Below are positions 8,834-19,805 of a stretch of 64,000 bases of DNA, piece by piece. Source of the DNA: Lumbricus rubellus (lineage: Eukaryota; Annelida; Clitellata; Crassiclitellata; Lumbricidae). The notes beneath the pieces are model-generated. The model did not search any database, had not been told where the DNA came from, and saw only the letters and a list, made by a program, of their open reading frames with translations. The position numbers were made by a program, and so were the translations under genes. How positions within the stretch are numbered: position 1 is the stretch's first letter; each line of letters opens with the position of its first letter. The DNA is taken from the NCBI GenBank assembly GCA_945859605.1, contig OX243824.1, forward strand, positions 2,699,797 to 2,763,796. The letters are read 5' to 3'.

Positions 8834-11251
8834 GCAAGCGAAATAAATATTCAAACAACGGGGACAATACAGCAGAACGAGAAAGACATGGACGAATGCT
8901 CAGATGTTGAAACTCCCAATAAAAAGCGCAAACTGAACACGAACACTCTGAAATGTTCAATCATCAGCTGTGAGGAAAGTTTCTGTAAGATGCGAGAGGT
9001 CATCAATCATTTAAATGAAACACATCATCAGAACCTGGAAGCTCAGCATTTGAACTTTTCTACGGAAGCTGAATTCGATGAGTGGATCCGTAACGTCGAA
9101 AGAAGTGCGCCGTGCAACTTTCTTCGATTATATGTAAAAAACCGGTCATCTGCAGTACATGAGTATTACTACTGTAACAGAAGTGGCAGCAACCGCCAGA
9201 CAATCACAGGACCACGTAAGCGGCATTTGAAAGTGCAAGGTTACAATAAGATCAACAGGACGTGTCCAGCACACATAATCAAACATGTCAGACAAGATGG
9301 AATATCAGTTGAATACTATGCAACTCACTTGTGTTACACGGACGCACATACACAGTTGGGTCATGTGAGGCTGTCGGTAGCAGATCGGGAGTGGCTTGCT
9401 GGGAAGCTGGCACTGCAGATACCTCTGGAAGCAATCTTGAGAGATGTTCGCAACACTCTGGATGGGCAGCTGACACGACTACACATTGTCACAAGACAGG
9501 ACCTCGTAAATATAGAAAAGGCATACCATTTGAATAAACCGGAAAGACGACACCAAGATGACGCCACAAGTGTTGCAGCATTTGTGCACAGCTACGACGG
9601 CAAGCGTAATTCGCCAATACTCGCGTTCAAGCCACAAGGTGCAGAACACTTCGACATCTTGCCGGAAGGATTAGAAGCGTCGCTGGCAAGCGAAGACTTC
9701 TTTCTTGCGCTGATGGATGGGTCACAATGCCACATGCTGGAGCAACACGGAAATGGGCCTATGAGTGTCGTGTGCGTCGACTCTACACACGGCACAAATA
9801 GCTACGACTTCCAGCTAACAACTGTCATGGTGCTGGACAATAACCGTCAAGGGTTTCCGGTCGCATTCCTTTATTCAAACAAGGTGACTGAGGATACTTT
9901 CAAGATTTTCTTCCAGTCTTTGAAAGTGAAATGCGGGATCATTCAGTGCAATGCCTTCATGTCCGACATGGCACCTCAGTTTTACAACGCATGGCAGTTG
10001 GTGATGGGTGAGTGCGAGCACAGACTTTACTGCGCTTGGCATGTCGATAAAAGCTTTCGAGAGAACTCTCGCCGACTGATCAAAGATAGTGAAAAGGTTG
10101 TATACGTTTACAAGGGTCTTCGGACTTTGATGGACGAAACGGATGCTCTCACCTTTGATTCACTGCTACAAAAGTTTGTTGAGCAGCTTCGAAATGATGC
10201 AGACTTGTCTGCGTTCTTGAAATTCTTCGAAGCCCATTATTCCACATGTGTTAACAGATGGGCATATAGTTACCGCTCAAGATGTGGTATCAATACAAAT
10301 ATGCATCTCGAGAGGATGCACGGAATTCTGAAGCATACGTACTTAAACGGGAAAAAGAACAAGTGGCTGGACAGTGCTATCGCATCGCTCATGAATCTTG
10401 TCTACGACAAGCAATTTGACAGACTGACCAGTATCTGTAAGGGCAAGTACACGAAGAAACTGTCCGAGCTACGAAAAAGACATGCAACTGGAATCGCTAT
10501 GAAGTCCATCAGCTGCGAAATGGTCCCTGGAAAGGAATGGTGCGTCCGATCTGAGTCTGAGGAAACAGACTACTACACGGTGCGTCTGGCCAACACGGAT
10601 TGTGACTGCAACATCAAGTGCAACGACTGTGTAGCGTGCATTCACAGATATTCCTGCAACTGTCCAGACAACCAGACGTTCTTCAACATGTGCAAACATA
10701 TCCATTACATCGGGATGTTGAATGTACGCATGAATCATGGGACAACAGAGCCAGCGGTTCTGCAGAATTCTGGAGATTCGGATAGTGGTGACAGCGGCCA
10801 ATTCTACATTGGCTCCACTGACAGTATACATATTCGTCAGGAGTGTGAAGCAGCAGCTCACATTCAGCAGCTGTCTCGCCCAACAAGTAACCTGGAGGAA
10901 AAGCAGAAACGCTTTCAGGAGCATCTCTTGGAGACATCGTTGTTTGTCAGGTCACTGACGAGTCTGGAGGAAATAGATGTTGCCGACGCTACATTGTGCA
11001 GCATAAAGCCGAAAGTGACTGCAGTTCGTGCTGGAAGAGCAACGACGACATTAGCCAGCTTAGTACCAACTGCTGACAGCTGCAAAGAGCCACACAACAA
11101 AAGCATCGTTAGACAGAGGAGGTTCTTCTCGACGAAACGTCGAACGCCAGCTGCCTCCTCCAGCAGTACTTTAAAAAAGCCAACAATTGTCGAGCGGAAA
11201 GAGATTCAGCTTGAGCTGCTGAAAACAAGCCTCCTAGAAGAACACTTTTAG
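8834..11251 (+). CDS. MULE-like DDE transposase with C2H2 and SWIM zinc fingers
   Basis: The exon encodes 805 residues with no stop or frameshift. Residue numbers count from the TTG at 8828. In order: a basic NKKRKL nuclear-localisation-like run (31-36); a C2H2 finger with C43, C48, H61 and H66/67; a second Cys/His-bearing region (106-165); the Mutator-like DDE core with first Asp in VVCVDSTHGTN (D318), second Asp in FMSDMAPQF (D380), a CAWH motif (C402, H405) and the Glu in NMHLERMHG (E495); a Cys-rich stretch (592-604); and a SWIM finger, CNC at 610-612 and CKH at 622-624. The family cuts and pastes DNA; some members are domesticated as DNA-binding regulators. The Ser-rich, basic C-terminal 180 residues are unassigned. 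All catalytic residues appear present, so the protein may be active. Whether it is a mobile copy or a host gene is undecided, because no terminal inverted repeats were found by eye. Confidence 0.9.
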   Translation, partial: ASEINIQTTGTIQQNEKDMDECSDVETPNKKRKLNTNTLKCSIISCEESFCKMREVINHLNETHHQNLEAQHLNFSTEAEFDEWIRNVERSAPCNFLRLYVKNRSSAVHEYYYCNRSGSNRQTITGPRKRHLKVQGYNKINRTCPAHIIKHVRQDGISVEYYATHLCYTDAHTQLGHVRLSVADREWLAGKLALQIPLEAILRDVRNTLDGQLTRLHIVTRQDLVNIEKAYHLNKPERRHQDDATSVAAFVHSYDGKRNSPILAFKPQGAEHFDILPEGLEASLASEDFFLALMDGSQCHMLEQHGNGPMSVVCVDSTHGTNSYDFQLTTVMVLDNNRQGFPVAFLYSNKVTEDTFKIFFQSLKVKCGIIQCNAFMSDMAPQFYNAWQLVMGECEHRLYCAWHVDKSFRENSRRLIKDSEKVVYVYKGLRTLMDETDALTFDSLLQKFVEQLRNDADLSAFLKFFEAHYSTCVNRWAYSYRSRCGINTNMHLERMHGILKHTYLNGKKNKWLDSAIASLMNLVYDKQFDRLTSICKGKYTKKLSELRKRHATGIAMKSISCEMVPGKEWCVRSESEETDYYTVRLANTDCDCNIKCNDCVACIHRYSCNCPDNQTFFNMCKHIHYIGMLNVRMNHGTTEPAVLQNSGDSDSGDSGQFYIGSTDSIHIRQECEAAAHIQQLSRPTSNLEEKQKRFQEHLLETSLFVRSLTSLEEIDVADATLCSIKPKVTAVRAGRATTTLASLVPTADSCKEPHNKSIVRQRRFFSTKRRTPAASSSSTLKKPTIVERKEIQLELLKTSLLEEHF

Positions 11252-12502
11252 GTATTATTTTTATAGTTCTGTTTGCTGTTTATGTTAACAGTTTGATTGA
11301 AAAGATGGGCGTTGGACACTGTGGAATTGGGTGCATCGGATGAATGATTTTAACTTCTGATTTGTGATTTCCAAGCTACGATTTACATTTTGTTCCGTTG
11401 ATTTACAAAGTAGGAACATTTTATGGAATGGTATCTGTTTAACCTTAACCAAAAGTGAACCGATCCTGTAGGAGTACATTTAGTTCTTGAAAACCTCAAA
11501 GTTGTTTTGTATCCATCTGATTACAAGATTGTACGATTTCCCCCCTTATATATGGTTTGCTTGAAGATGTAACATATATAGCATACGATATAGAAATATA
11601 TACTGGCATAGGCTATTATATGTGTATAGATAGACAGTGCTTTTTGCTTGGAAAAAGAGCATTACTTTAACTCATATTCTGGCACCAATAGACAATGAAA
11701 ACAATGATGTGGAAGTCATATATAATACTGTCTGTTAACGAAAATTGAATTACTTGCAACACACTGAAACAACTGCAGAAAAAGGTGCTGAAATTCATGT
11801 CCGGTGCTTTATAGCAGAAAGAGCACTGTATTTAAATGTATAAAAATATATATTTACACAGCTACATGTATTATAGTATATTACATTATTTATTAAGCAA
11901 TCTTGATATAGATGCTTACATAAGCATTTTGGCTGTTAATAGTTACTGTGAACATTTTGTACTACTTGTTGTGATGAACACATACCTACTTACTGATTTC
12001 TTTTGCTATGTGACCTAGCTTCTTAATAGCTATGCTCACTCCCGTTCTGGGTACCCTTTCTCAGGGATCATTTACCTGGTAGTTGCTATTATTAGCTTCC
12101 TATTTTCACTACACATTGTTTTTTTTGTCATTTTGTTGAGTTCTGAATAGTTTTGATCTCTGTAAATAAAGAAATTGAATTTAATTAAATTGAAAAAAAT
12201 ACTTTATGAGTGCTGCTTGCTTTTACTGATGAGCAATTGGGTCTTAATGATTGTAACCCCTGATTTTGTCAGAATGTCATTTAACATGACTGCATTGTTA
12301 TATTCTGTAATTAGTGTAACAATTAGTGTAACAATTAATTATAAAACATATACAATTATAAAGGTAGGTCTATTGCATTTTAAAATCTTCAGTATGAGAG
12401 TGAAATAAAGATCGAGCTATCTGTATACTGATAAGCACATGTCTGGTTATTGTAGAGTCTCCCTTGTTCTCATGCTGCTATAATGCAACAGTGATCTTTC
12501 AC
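11252..12502 (+). other. 3' flank of MULE-like gene with poly(A) signal candidates
   Basis: This is AT-rich non-coding sequence. AATAAA occurs at 12165-12170 and again at 12404-12409, giving candidate 3' UTRs of about 0.9-1.2 kb. A short tandem GTAACAATTA duplication lies near 12315. No element terminus matching the upstream side was found. Confidence 0.4.
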
Positions 12503-12632
12503 AGTTGCTGGCCCTAGGACCTGGAATGGGCTCCCTGTTGCACTCCGTCTTGTACACTACTATGTTTCTATCTCACTTAAAAACTGCCTTATTTAGCCGT
12601 TGTTGGACTGGGAGCGCTTCTGAGTAGTTCCA
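12503..12632 (+). pseudogene. LINE 3'-end remnant (CR1/L2-like)
   Basis: Translation gives GPRTWNGLP, then KNCLI, and the sequence ends GGGAGCGCTTCTGAGTAGT. This corresponds to the GPSFWNKLP...LFRKRLKTILF...GRERL end of the better-preserved LINE at 43.0-43.7 kb. Only about 130 bp is left and the frame is damaged. Confidence 0.65.
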
Positions 12633-13177
12633 GGACCAGAGACCAAGAGACCGATGAGGTCACATAGATGCATGGCAAGTAAATTACTGTGAGAACCTTG
12701 AGTTTTAGCCAATCAATAAATGTGACGGATGAGGCTAGAATTAATACCTCTGGATAGGGGTCATCCACTCGGATCCTTCTCCACTCGCATACATATACAA
12801 TTATACATGGAGTCCATGGACACATTATCGCGGTACATGCCTTGGAAAGATTCCTCGAACAGTTTAACGCGTAACACGGACAGAAGTGAACATCTGTGCA
12901 TATTATAATGATTCGTTTATTCACATTCAATCTGACAAACCACAGAATGATTACAAGTACATGTCATACGAAATACGGCCCACTAGGCTATAGCACGATA
13001 CACAGGTCAGCTTTACAGCCGTGGGTTCGGCCTAACACTATGGCCTAAGTGCTGGATCACTTCAGGTTCGGCCAAGCCAGAAGTGGGGGGCGGGTCATCT
13101 TATTTTCAGCAGAACCCGAGTCAAGCAACACAACAGCAAAGCACTGCTGGCAGCTAACAGAAAAATCATATAAATAT

Positions 13178-13265
13178 TTGCCCTGTGTGAGGCTTGAACC
13201 TGGGTCGCGTGGATGACACGCAGTTTATCGACCAGCGCTCTCTCAACTGAGCTACGGACACCCCC
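13178..13265 (-). repeat. tRNA-like sequence (pseudo-tRNA or SINE head)
   Basis: On the minus strand it reads GGTGTCCGTAGCTCAGTTGA then GAGAGC, a near-perfect tRNA A box. A hairpin GCGTG/CACGC follows where a long variable arm would sit, and then B box GGTTCAAGCC. The anticodon stem does not pair convincingly and the acceptor ends do not match well, so I do not call a functional tRNA. Its sequence differs from the other two SINE families in the window. Confidence 0.4.
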
Positions 13266-13445
13266 CCTCCATATAGGCCTACACACGGAAGCATAAAATG
13301 AAATTGACCTTCGCATGTGCGGTCAGTTTATAGGAAACTGATAATTCACGCAAAATTGCAAAGTCGATCTGCTCAGGATAGGACGCAGTTGAGAAATGCC
13401 TAAAGAGGCGCTACATAAAATCATTTGTTGAATGTACTTTGTTAA

Positions 13446-13508
13446 GCGAAGCGTGATTGGTTGAGCTAAAAATAGCTTATGAAAACAGGAGAAGTTATAC
13501 GAGCAAGT
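13446..13508 (+). repeat. 60-bp repeat, inverted partner of 5360-5422
   Basis: CGAAGCGTGATTGGTTGAGC continues through TAGCTTATGAAAACAGGAGA to AGTTATACGAGCAAGT. It is nearly identical to the reverse complement of 5360-5422. It sits 16 bp upstream of the left 985-bp direct repeat. Confidence 0.7.
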
Positions 13509-13523
13509 TTGAATTGCTTGAAA

Positions 13524-14510
13524 AAATATTGCTGTACTAACGTGGATTATTTGAATATTTGGTGGAATATAATACATGGAATAAAATGGTTTAAAGGTGT
13601 CTAAAAATCGAACATTGCACACGATTACCGTCGCCACAGTAAGAAAGTAAAGCAAGTATTACAATATTAAACCGCCTGCAAACGCATTGGGAACGTCAAA
13701 TAAGAGCTATCTTAACTAATAACTATTCAACTAATATCTTTTTGAATGGATTGATACAACCGATGACTAAAATAATTAATTGATCAACAGTTGCGGTGCT
13801 TCAAGAACCGACTATCTACCTCGTTCATAGTCTGTCCTTCCCTAGTTTCAGCTGTAGGCCTACATAACCGATGATGTAGGCATACAGCTGTTGTTGTTGT
13901 TGTTGTTGTTGTTGTCGTTGTTTTTGTTGCTGATAATAATGGCAAACGCAAACATTTAATCTGAGATCATATCATAATTAAAACCAGTTTACTGAGTTCT
14001 ATTGGTTTTGAAACACCGTTAGTGTCAATCTACGCAGAGGAGTGTTCTATGTTATGGACAATAATTTGCTATTGCTCTTATTGATGTCGTTATTGTCAAT
14101 GATGCAACGCCAACTTTCGCCACAGTCCTACTGAAGTGGTGCCAGTGCCAAGTCTCACCAAATGTGGAGGTCAACGTCAACGACTTTGGCAGCTGATAAA
14201 TCCCAAAATTATTATATCGGCTTCCACAGTTACATGTATTCGGGTATAATATTACAGTGATTCAATTTTTTTCTTTTTCCACTCTTGACGGTTTAGTTAC
14301 AACACCTTTAAATCGTTGGCAACGTAAATATATATAAAAACGCCCATGATGTCGAGATAAATTTAGTAAAAAAGAGATTTTTAATATCGTAATCGTCGTT
14401 TTCTAGATCGACTTAAACCATTGATTGAATATCCGATCATGGAAATTAGTCATCAAAATATAACTTTTTCCAATATCTATCCGAGACTCCCAGTAAGAAC
14501 TGCAAGCACT
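13524..14510. repeat. 985-bp direct repeat, copy 1
   Basis: Copy 1 runs from AAAATATTGCTGTAC to CTGCAAGCACT. Every marker I checked is found exactly 1,473 bp further on, so the two copies carry no net indel; I noticed only three substitutions (about 13752, 14095 and 14456). It contains a forward TATA/GGTGTC module near its left end (13566-13601), a (GTT)n run at 13888-13912 and a reverse module at 14300-14335. The copies are non-coding. Confidence 0.9.
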
Positions 14511-14997
14511 TTATTTTATCGAATGTTAACTGGTATTATTGTTTATCACCTTCTGATCTCAATTTAACTCAAAATGGTCGTCCAGCAGCCTTATCAATCT
14601 TCACTGAAAAAATTACTTTTACCGTCTTTCAATTATACGACAACTTACTCTAATAATTGTTCAGAAGATTACGATTGAAAAGGAAGTCGTGGTTTTGGAG
14701 ACCATCCCTAGAATTGAAGTTATTTTAATTTTCACTTTATATCATGCTATAAAAGCTCAGTTTAGTTAATGAACTATTATTTAATGTATAAAAACACAAA
14801 ATAATGCAGTGAATTTTACGGTGCTCTTCTGGAGTAAACAAAAAGATTTTCTGCTATCGACATCTAGCAATTAGTATTTCCTTATCAATTAATTCATGTC
14901 TAGTTTTTTCATGTCATCGTCAACCACAAGATGTCGTTCAAACGCGCAGTAATTGCTAATCAACTTGCAAACCTTTATTTTTTTTATTCATCTACAA
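14511..14997. other. 487-bp spacer between the two 985-bp repeats
   Basis: This is AT-rich non-coding DNA. CTGCTATCGACATCTAGCAA at about 14850 matches the dispersed CGACATCTAGCG word seen near 29692 and 38676. No reverse transcriptase, protease or primer-binding site is seen, which argues against an LTR element. Confidence 0.6.
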
Positions 14998-15983
14998 AAT
15001 ATTGCTGTACTAACGTGGATTATTTGAATATTTGGTGGAATATAATACATGGAATAAAATGGTTTAAAGGTGTCTAAAAATCGAACATTGCACACGATTA
15101 CCGTCGCCACAGTAAGAAAGTAAAGCAAGTATTACAATATTAAACCGCCTGCAAACGCATTGGGAACGTCAAATAAGAGCTATCTTAACTAATAACTATT
15201 CAACTAATATCTTTTTGAATGGCTTGATACAACCGATGACTAAAATAATTAATTGATCAACAGTTGCGGTGCTTCAAGAACCGACTATCTACCTCGTTCA
15301 TAGTCTGTCCTTCCCTAGTTTCAGCTGTAGGCCTACATAACCGATGATGTAGGCATACAGCTGTTGTTGTTGTTGTTGTTGTTGTTGTCGTTGTTTTTGT
15401 TGCTGATAATAATGGCAAACGCAAACATTTAATCTGAGATCATATCATAATTAAAACCAGTTTACTGAGTTCTATTGGTTTTGAAACACCGTTAGTGTCA
15501 ATCTACGCAGAGGAGTGTTCTATGTTATGGACAATAATTTGCTATTGCTCTTATTGATGTCGTTATTGTCACTGATGCAACGCCAACTTTCGCCACAGTC
15601 CTACTGAAGTGGTGCCAGTGCCAAGTCTCACCAAATGTGGAGGTCAACGTCAACGACTTTGGCAGCTGATAAATCCCAAAATTATTATATCGGCTTCCAC
15701 AGTTACATGTATTCGGGTATAATATTACAGTGATTCAATTTTTTTCTTTTTCCACTCTTGACGGTTTAGTTACAACACCTTTAAATCGTTGGCAACGTAA
15801 ATATATATAAAAACGCCCATGATGTCGAGATAAATTTAGTAAAAAAGAGATTTTTAATATCGTAATCGTCGTTTTCTAGATCGACTTAAACCATTGATTG
15901 AATATCCGATCATGGAAATTAGTCATCAACATATAACTTTTTCCAATATCTATCCGAGACTCCCAGTAAGAACTGCAAGCACT
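14998..15983. repeat. 985-bp direct repeat, copy 2
   Basis: Near-identical to 13524-14510 at a constant offset of 1,473. Its right edge departs at CTCGAGGGTT, whereas copy 1 continues TTATTTTATC. This is best read as a recent tandem duplication of a 1,473-bp unit present about 1.67 times; an assembly artefact is also possible. Confidence 0.9.
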
Positions 15984-16510
15984 CGAGGGTTAAACGAATA
16001 TCTATATATCTATATTAAATTCGCAATTGAATTGATGCATCGATCGAATTCAACAAAGTCTCACCTCTCCCATGCATCAACACACAAGTCTCCCACTTTC
16101 AGCAGCAAAAGCATTCTTGTAGAAAACTTCCCCTGAAACCTCTTCTATAAGCTTACTATCTGGATCGTTCCTTCAGAGCAAAGCATTGCGATGATGCTAG
16201 TCGTGTTCAGTGTTTAGCAATGGTGGAGTTCGTAAGTGCATCCAATTATAGCCATCACTGTTTGTGCCACAATCGCCTGATGACGTCGATAGAATATAGA
16301 ACTCTGTAAAATTCTCATCATAATGCACGTTTGACTCTAATATTATTATTCTCATGTTTGTTAGTATATAATTAACATTATTGGAAAATTTGTTAGTAGT
16401 TGATCCATGGCAAAGATGATTAGCGGCAACCGCCTACATCACCCAGGCTTGGGAATAGCACTGCCAGATGTAAGGCAATGGAATATCTTATGGTTGCATG
16501 TGATGCAGAT
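15984..16510. other. Gene-free stretch
   Basis: No gene or element ends are recognised between the duplicated block and the 3' tail of the minus-strand LINE. Confidence 0.5.
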
Positions 16511-19420
16511 TACATATTGTATTGTATTGTATTGTATTTAAACATTTATAAAGCGCCTCTAGTAGGGTGAACCGTTCAGAGGCGCTCCCAGTGCGCAAGG
16601 CCCAGCGAGAAGAAACAGGTTTTGAGAAGAGACAAAGCAGAGGAGAGACTACCAGAAAGAAGTGTAGAGCGAACAGAAGGAGAAAGGGCATTCCAAAGAT
16701 AAGGACCAATTGAGACAAATGATCGAGACTGAGCCATAACAGTTCTAGACCGAGGAACCAAGAGGTCAAATCTGTTGGATGAACGAAGTGGACGGTGGGA
16801 GGAAGCTGAGTGAGGACGAAGTAAAACATTAGTGAGATATTTTGGGGCAAGACCCCGTTGAGCCTTTATGATCAGAGTGAGGATCTTAAATTGTGTGCGA
16901 GCACGGAGAGGAAGCCAGTGAAGTTCATGAAACATAAAGGTAGAGATGTGAGAGTACTTGGGAAGGCGGGCAATCAATCTAGCAGCTGAGTTGAGAACCG
17001 ATTGAATCGGTGAAAGACGAACTTTAGGAAGACCAATGAGGAGAGCATTGCAATAGTCAATTCGTGAACATATAAAAGCATGAATTAAGGTAGTGAAGAT
17101 GGAGGAGGAGACAGAGCGACGAATGGCTCTGAGACGTCTTAACTGGAAATATGACGAGCGTGTCACATTGGAAATATGCTCAGTAAAGGTAAGTGAGCTA
17201 TCAAGTACAACACCCAGATCCCGCACACTTGAAGAGAAGGTAAACAGCGGAAATGTTTCAGAGAGCAGAAGGAAATCAAGCTTCTGGAGTTGCTGGGGAG
17301 TACCTAGCCAGATGAATTGAGTCTTTGAAGTATTAAGCGAAAGGCGATTTGAAGACATCCATGAGTGGAGATGAGTAGTAAGGGATTCAATAAGAGCAAC
17401 TAATAGCAGCTGGGAAGATGAGGGACCATGGACAAAAGCCTGAACATCATCAGCAAATAGATGGCCAGCAGCACTACAAATCGGAAAAAGAGAAGAGATG
17501 TCGGCCGTGTAAAGAATAAATAGGAGAGGTCCAAGAACTGAACTTTAAGGAACACCCAGATTAACATGAATCCATTGGGTTCGAGAGTCACCAGATATAA
17601 TCATTTGAGTTCTTTCAGAAAGGTACGACTGGAACCAAGATAGGGGGAGGCCTTTAACACCATAGGAGGTCTCAAGACGCTTGAGTAAGATGTCATGATC
17701 GACCATGTCAAAAGCTGAAGAGACATCATAGAGGGCCAACAGAGAGACCTCAGACCTATCAACAGCAGAATAGATTTAAGATAATAGAGAAAGGAGAGCT
17801 GTCTCGGTGGAATGATGGGCCCTAAAACCAGATTGATTTGCAGGAAGGAGACCAGATTGCTCAAGGTAAGGTAGAAACTGCAGAGAGACAAGGCGTTCAA
17901 GTGTCTTAGAAAGATATGATAGATTTGAGATAGGCCGATAATTTTGGCAAAGGTTGGTGTCAAGGTTAGGCTTTTTTAGTGAAGGAAAGACAAGGGCCCG
18001 TTTCTGAGAGGGAGGGATGCAACCTTCAGAGAGGGATCTATTAAACAGGTAAACTAAAAGGGGGCCAAAGTCATCCAAAATGTCATTGATAACAAATGGG
18101 GGTAGTGGATCAAGTTCACATGAGTTTAAGTTAGCAGTTTGCAAAAGCTAGCCGAAGGTCAACCTCAGTGACAGGTTTAAAATCATCAAAGACCGTTGAC
18201 GTTGAGGTAAACGTTGGAGGAGGTGCATCAGCAGTTGATGCACGAATGCGGTCGATCTTTGTTGAGAGTGCCTCAAGAAATTCAGTTGCAGTGAATGCAG
18301 GTGTTTCAGAGGAGCGAGATGTCTTGCCAAGAAGCCCCGAGATCGACGACCACAGACGTCTGGGATTCTTGGCGTTGCGCAAGACCAGCTTTTCCCAGTG
18401 AGCTGCCTCTTTGTGGTGGTAGAGACGATGTAGGGCGCGTAGCTGAGCAATCCAAGCCAGTCGATCACTGGACTCCTTGGTCCGACGATACCGTCGCTCT
18501 AGGCATCGTGTTTGACGACGAAGCCTATGGCAGTCGGCATCAATCCAGACTGCCAATGGACGAATACGTGTCCATACCTTGCGACGAGGTAGCATACTGT
18601 CAAGAAGATTCGTCACGGTGGAGGTATAGAGATCAAATAGCTGAGCGACCGTGAGCTTATCAAGAGCAGGAGACGGTGTAGAAAGAAGAGTATCACGAAG
18701 AGCGTTGCTGAAGGCTTGAGAGTCGAATGACTTCCATCCTCTCTGCATGCGAATGGAATGAATCGGTTGAAGATGGATGGAAGGAAGAATGAACTGGATG
18801 AAGGAATGATCCGAGAGTGTTGGAGGCATAACCTTGAGATCGTCAACTTGTTCGTCATCACTGGTTATAACAAGATCAAGGTAACCACCTAAAATGTGGG
18901 TAGGTTGATTGATGTGTTGGCGAAGACCGAACTGAGAGAGGAGGCCAAGGAAGCGAACTGAACTGGGAAGAGTAGGTTCTTCTAGATGAACATTGAAGTC
19001 ACCAAGGATGATGAGCTGGCTGTTTCGCGTTATGAGGATCTCGAGAATTGAGGAAAGTTCTTCGAAGAATTGTCCAGGTGGAGAAGAGGAGCCGGGTCTG
19101 TAGACGGTGAGGAGAGTGACAGGACCACGCGGAGTGGCAATGCTCAAGCATAGAGCTTCCAATGTGGTAAACGAGCAGTCCAAGGTAACTTGCGACACAC
19201 GTAACGAAGAGCGAAAGAAAACTACGATACGACCCCCGTGTGTTTGGTGGCCATCAGGTTGAGGCGGACGAGGGCAGTCACGCGAGGAGTAGCCAGATGG
19301 AGTCACACGTAGGATCGGTACGTCATCTGAGGCAAGATGCCAGCTCTCGGTGATGGCGAAGACATCAAGCTGGTCCTGCAGAATAGACTGAGCAACATAG
19401 GCGAACATCTCATAGACATC
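16511..19420 (-). pseudogene. Nearly full-length CR1/L2-like LINE, disabled
   Basis: Order on the minus strand: the endonuclease domain in frame 19408-18131 (ITESWH, LLTVYRP, LIILGDFNVHLE, VITSDDE, SDHSFIQF), then reverse transcriptase in 18144-17776 (CELDPLP, NYRPISNLSYLSKTLERLV, QSGFRAHHSTETALL), 17739-17545 (ALYDVSSAFDMVDHD), FADD at 17446-17457, and the thumb in 17358-16576 (VRDLGVVLDSSLTF, ELHWLPLRARTQFKIL, GPYLWNALP, ending AHWERL). Damage: one frameshift between 18131 and 18144 and two in-frame TAA codons (about 17773-17778 and 17545-17547, the latter replacing the usual Gln of GVPQGS). The 3' end has a stem (AGCGCCTC/GAGGCGCT) and a (TACAA)n tail at 16515-16540. The first endonuclease strand is missing, so it is slightly 5'-truncated. 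Confidence 0.92.
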
Positions 19421-19599
19421 TTATGGCTTCAATCATGGCCAGCGACGTGGATTTTCGCAATTGTCAGGTTCTACTTGAACACCTTAAACATAATGACAAC
19501 AAATGCTATAAAAGACACATTTTGTATCCACCATGTAACTCTTCTGTTTGCGACGCCCAATGCCAGCACAAAGTTACTGTGCCACTTAAAGTTATTAAA

Positions 19600-19805
19600 T
19601 TTTGTTGTCTCTTGTCTTGTCTTGTCTTTAACCTTCCTCGATTCGAGGGTTGGTCGCTTCATGGACATGTCTTCGCCATTTTTTCCTGTCCTCCGTCTCC
19701 TTTAATATCTGCTCGAATGGTAGTTCCATCCATGTGATGACATTAGCGATCCAACCCATCCTCGGTCTTCCCCTTGCCCTTGATCCCGACATCGTACCCT
19801 GTACT
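19600..19805 (-). pseudogene. LINE pol C-terminus with (AGACA)n tail
   Basis: The minus strand reads RARGRPRMGWIANVITWMEL, then ETEDRKKWRRHVHEATNPR, a stop, and a short (AGACA)n tail at about 19605-19627. The GRPR...DRxxWR motif marks the end of a non-LTR retrotransposon polyprotein different from the CR1/L2-like copies nearby. It is RTE-like by memory; the clade was not verified. Only the last about 60 codons remain. Confidence 0.75.

Noticed and set aside
8590..8910. 106-codon hydrophobic open frame before the MULE-like exon
   Set aside because: Its first half is a translation of a CAT/GTC simple repeat and it runs through the intron acceptor in another frame.
9288..10958. Other-frame open stretches over the MULE-like exon
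   Set aside because: Shadows of the long plus-strand frame with no domains of their own.
13524..15983. LTR retrotransposon with 985-bp LTRs
   Set aside because: No TG...CA ends, no target duplication, no primer-binding site or polypurine tract, and only 487 bp of non-coding interior.
18168..18654. Plus-strand frames over the 16.5-19.4 kb LINE
   Set aside because: Shadows of the minus-strand endonuclease/reverse transcriptase frame.
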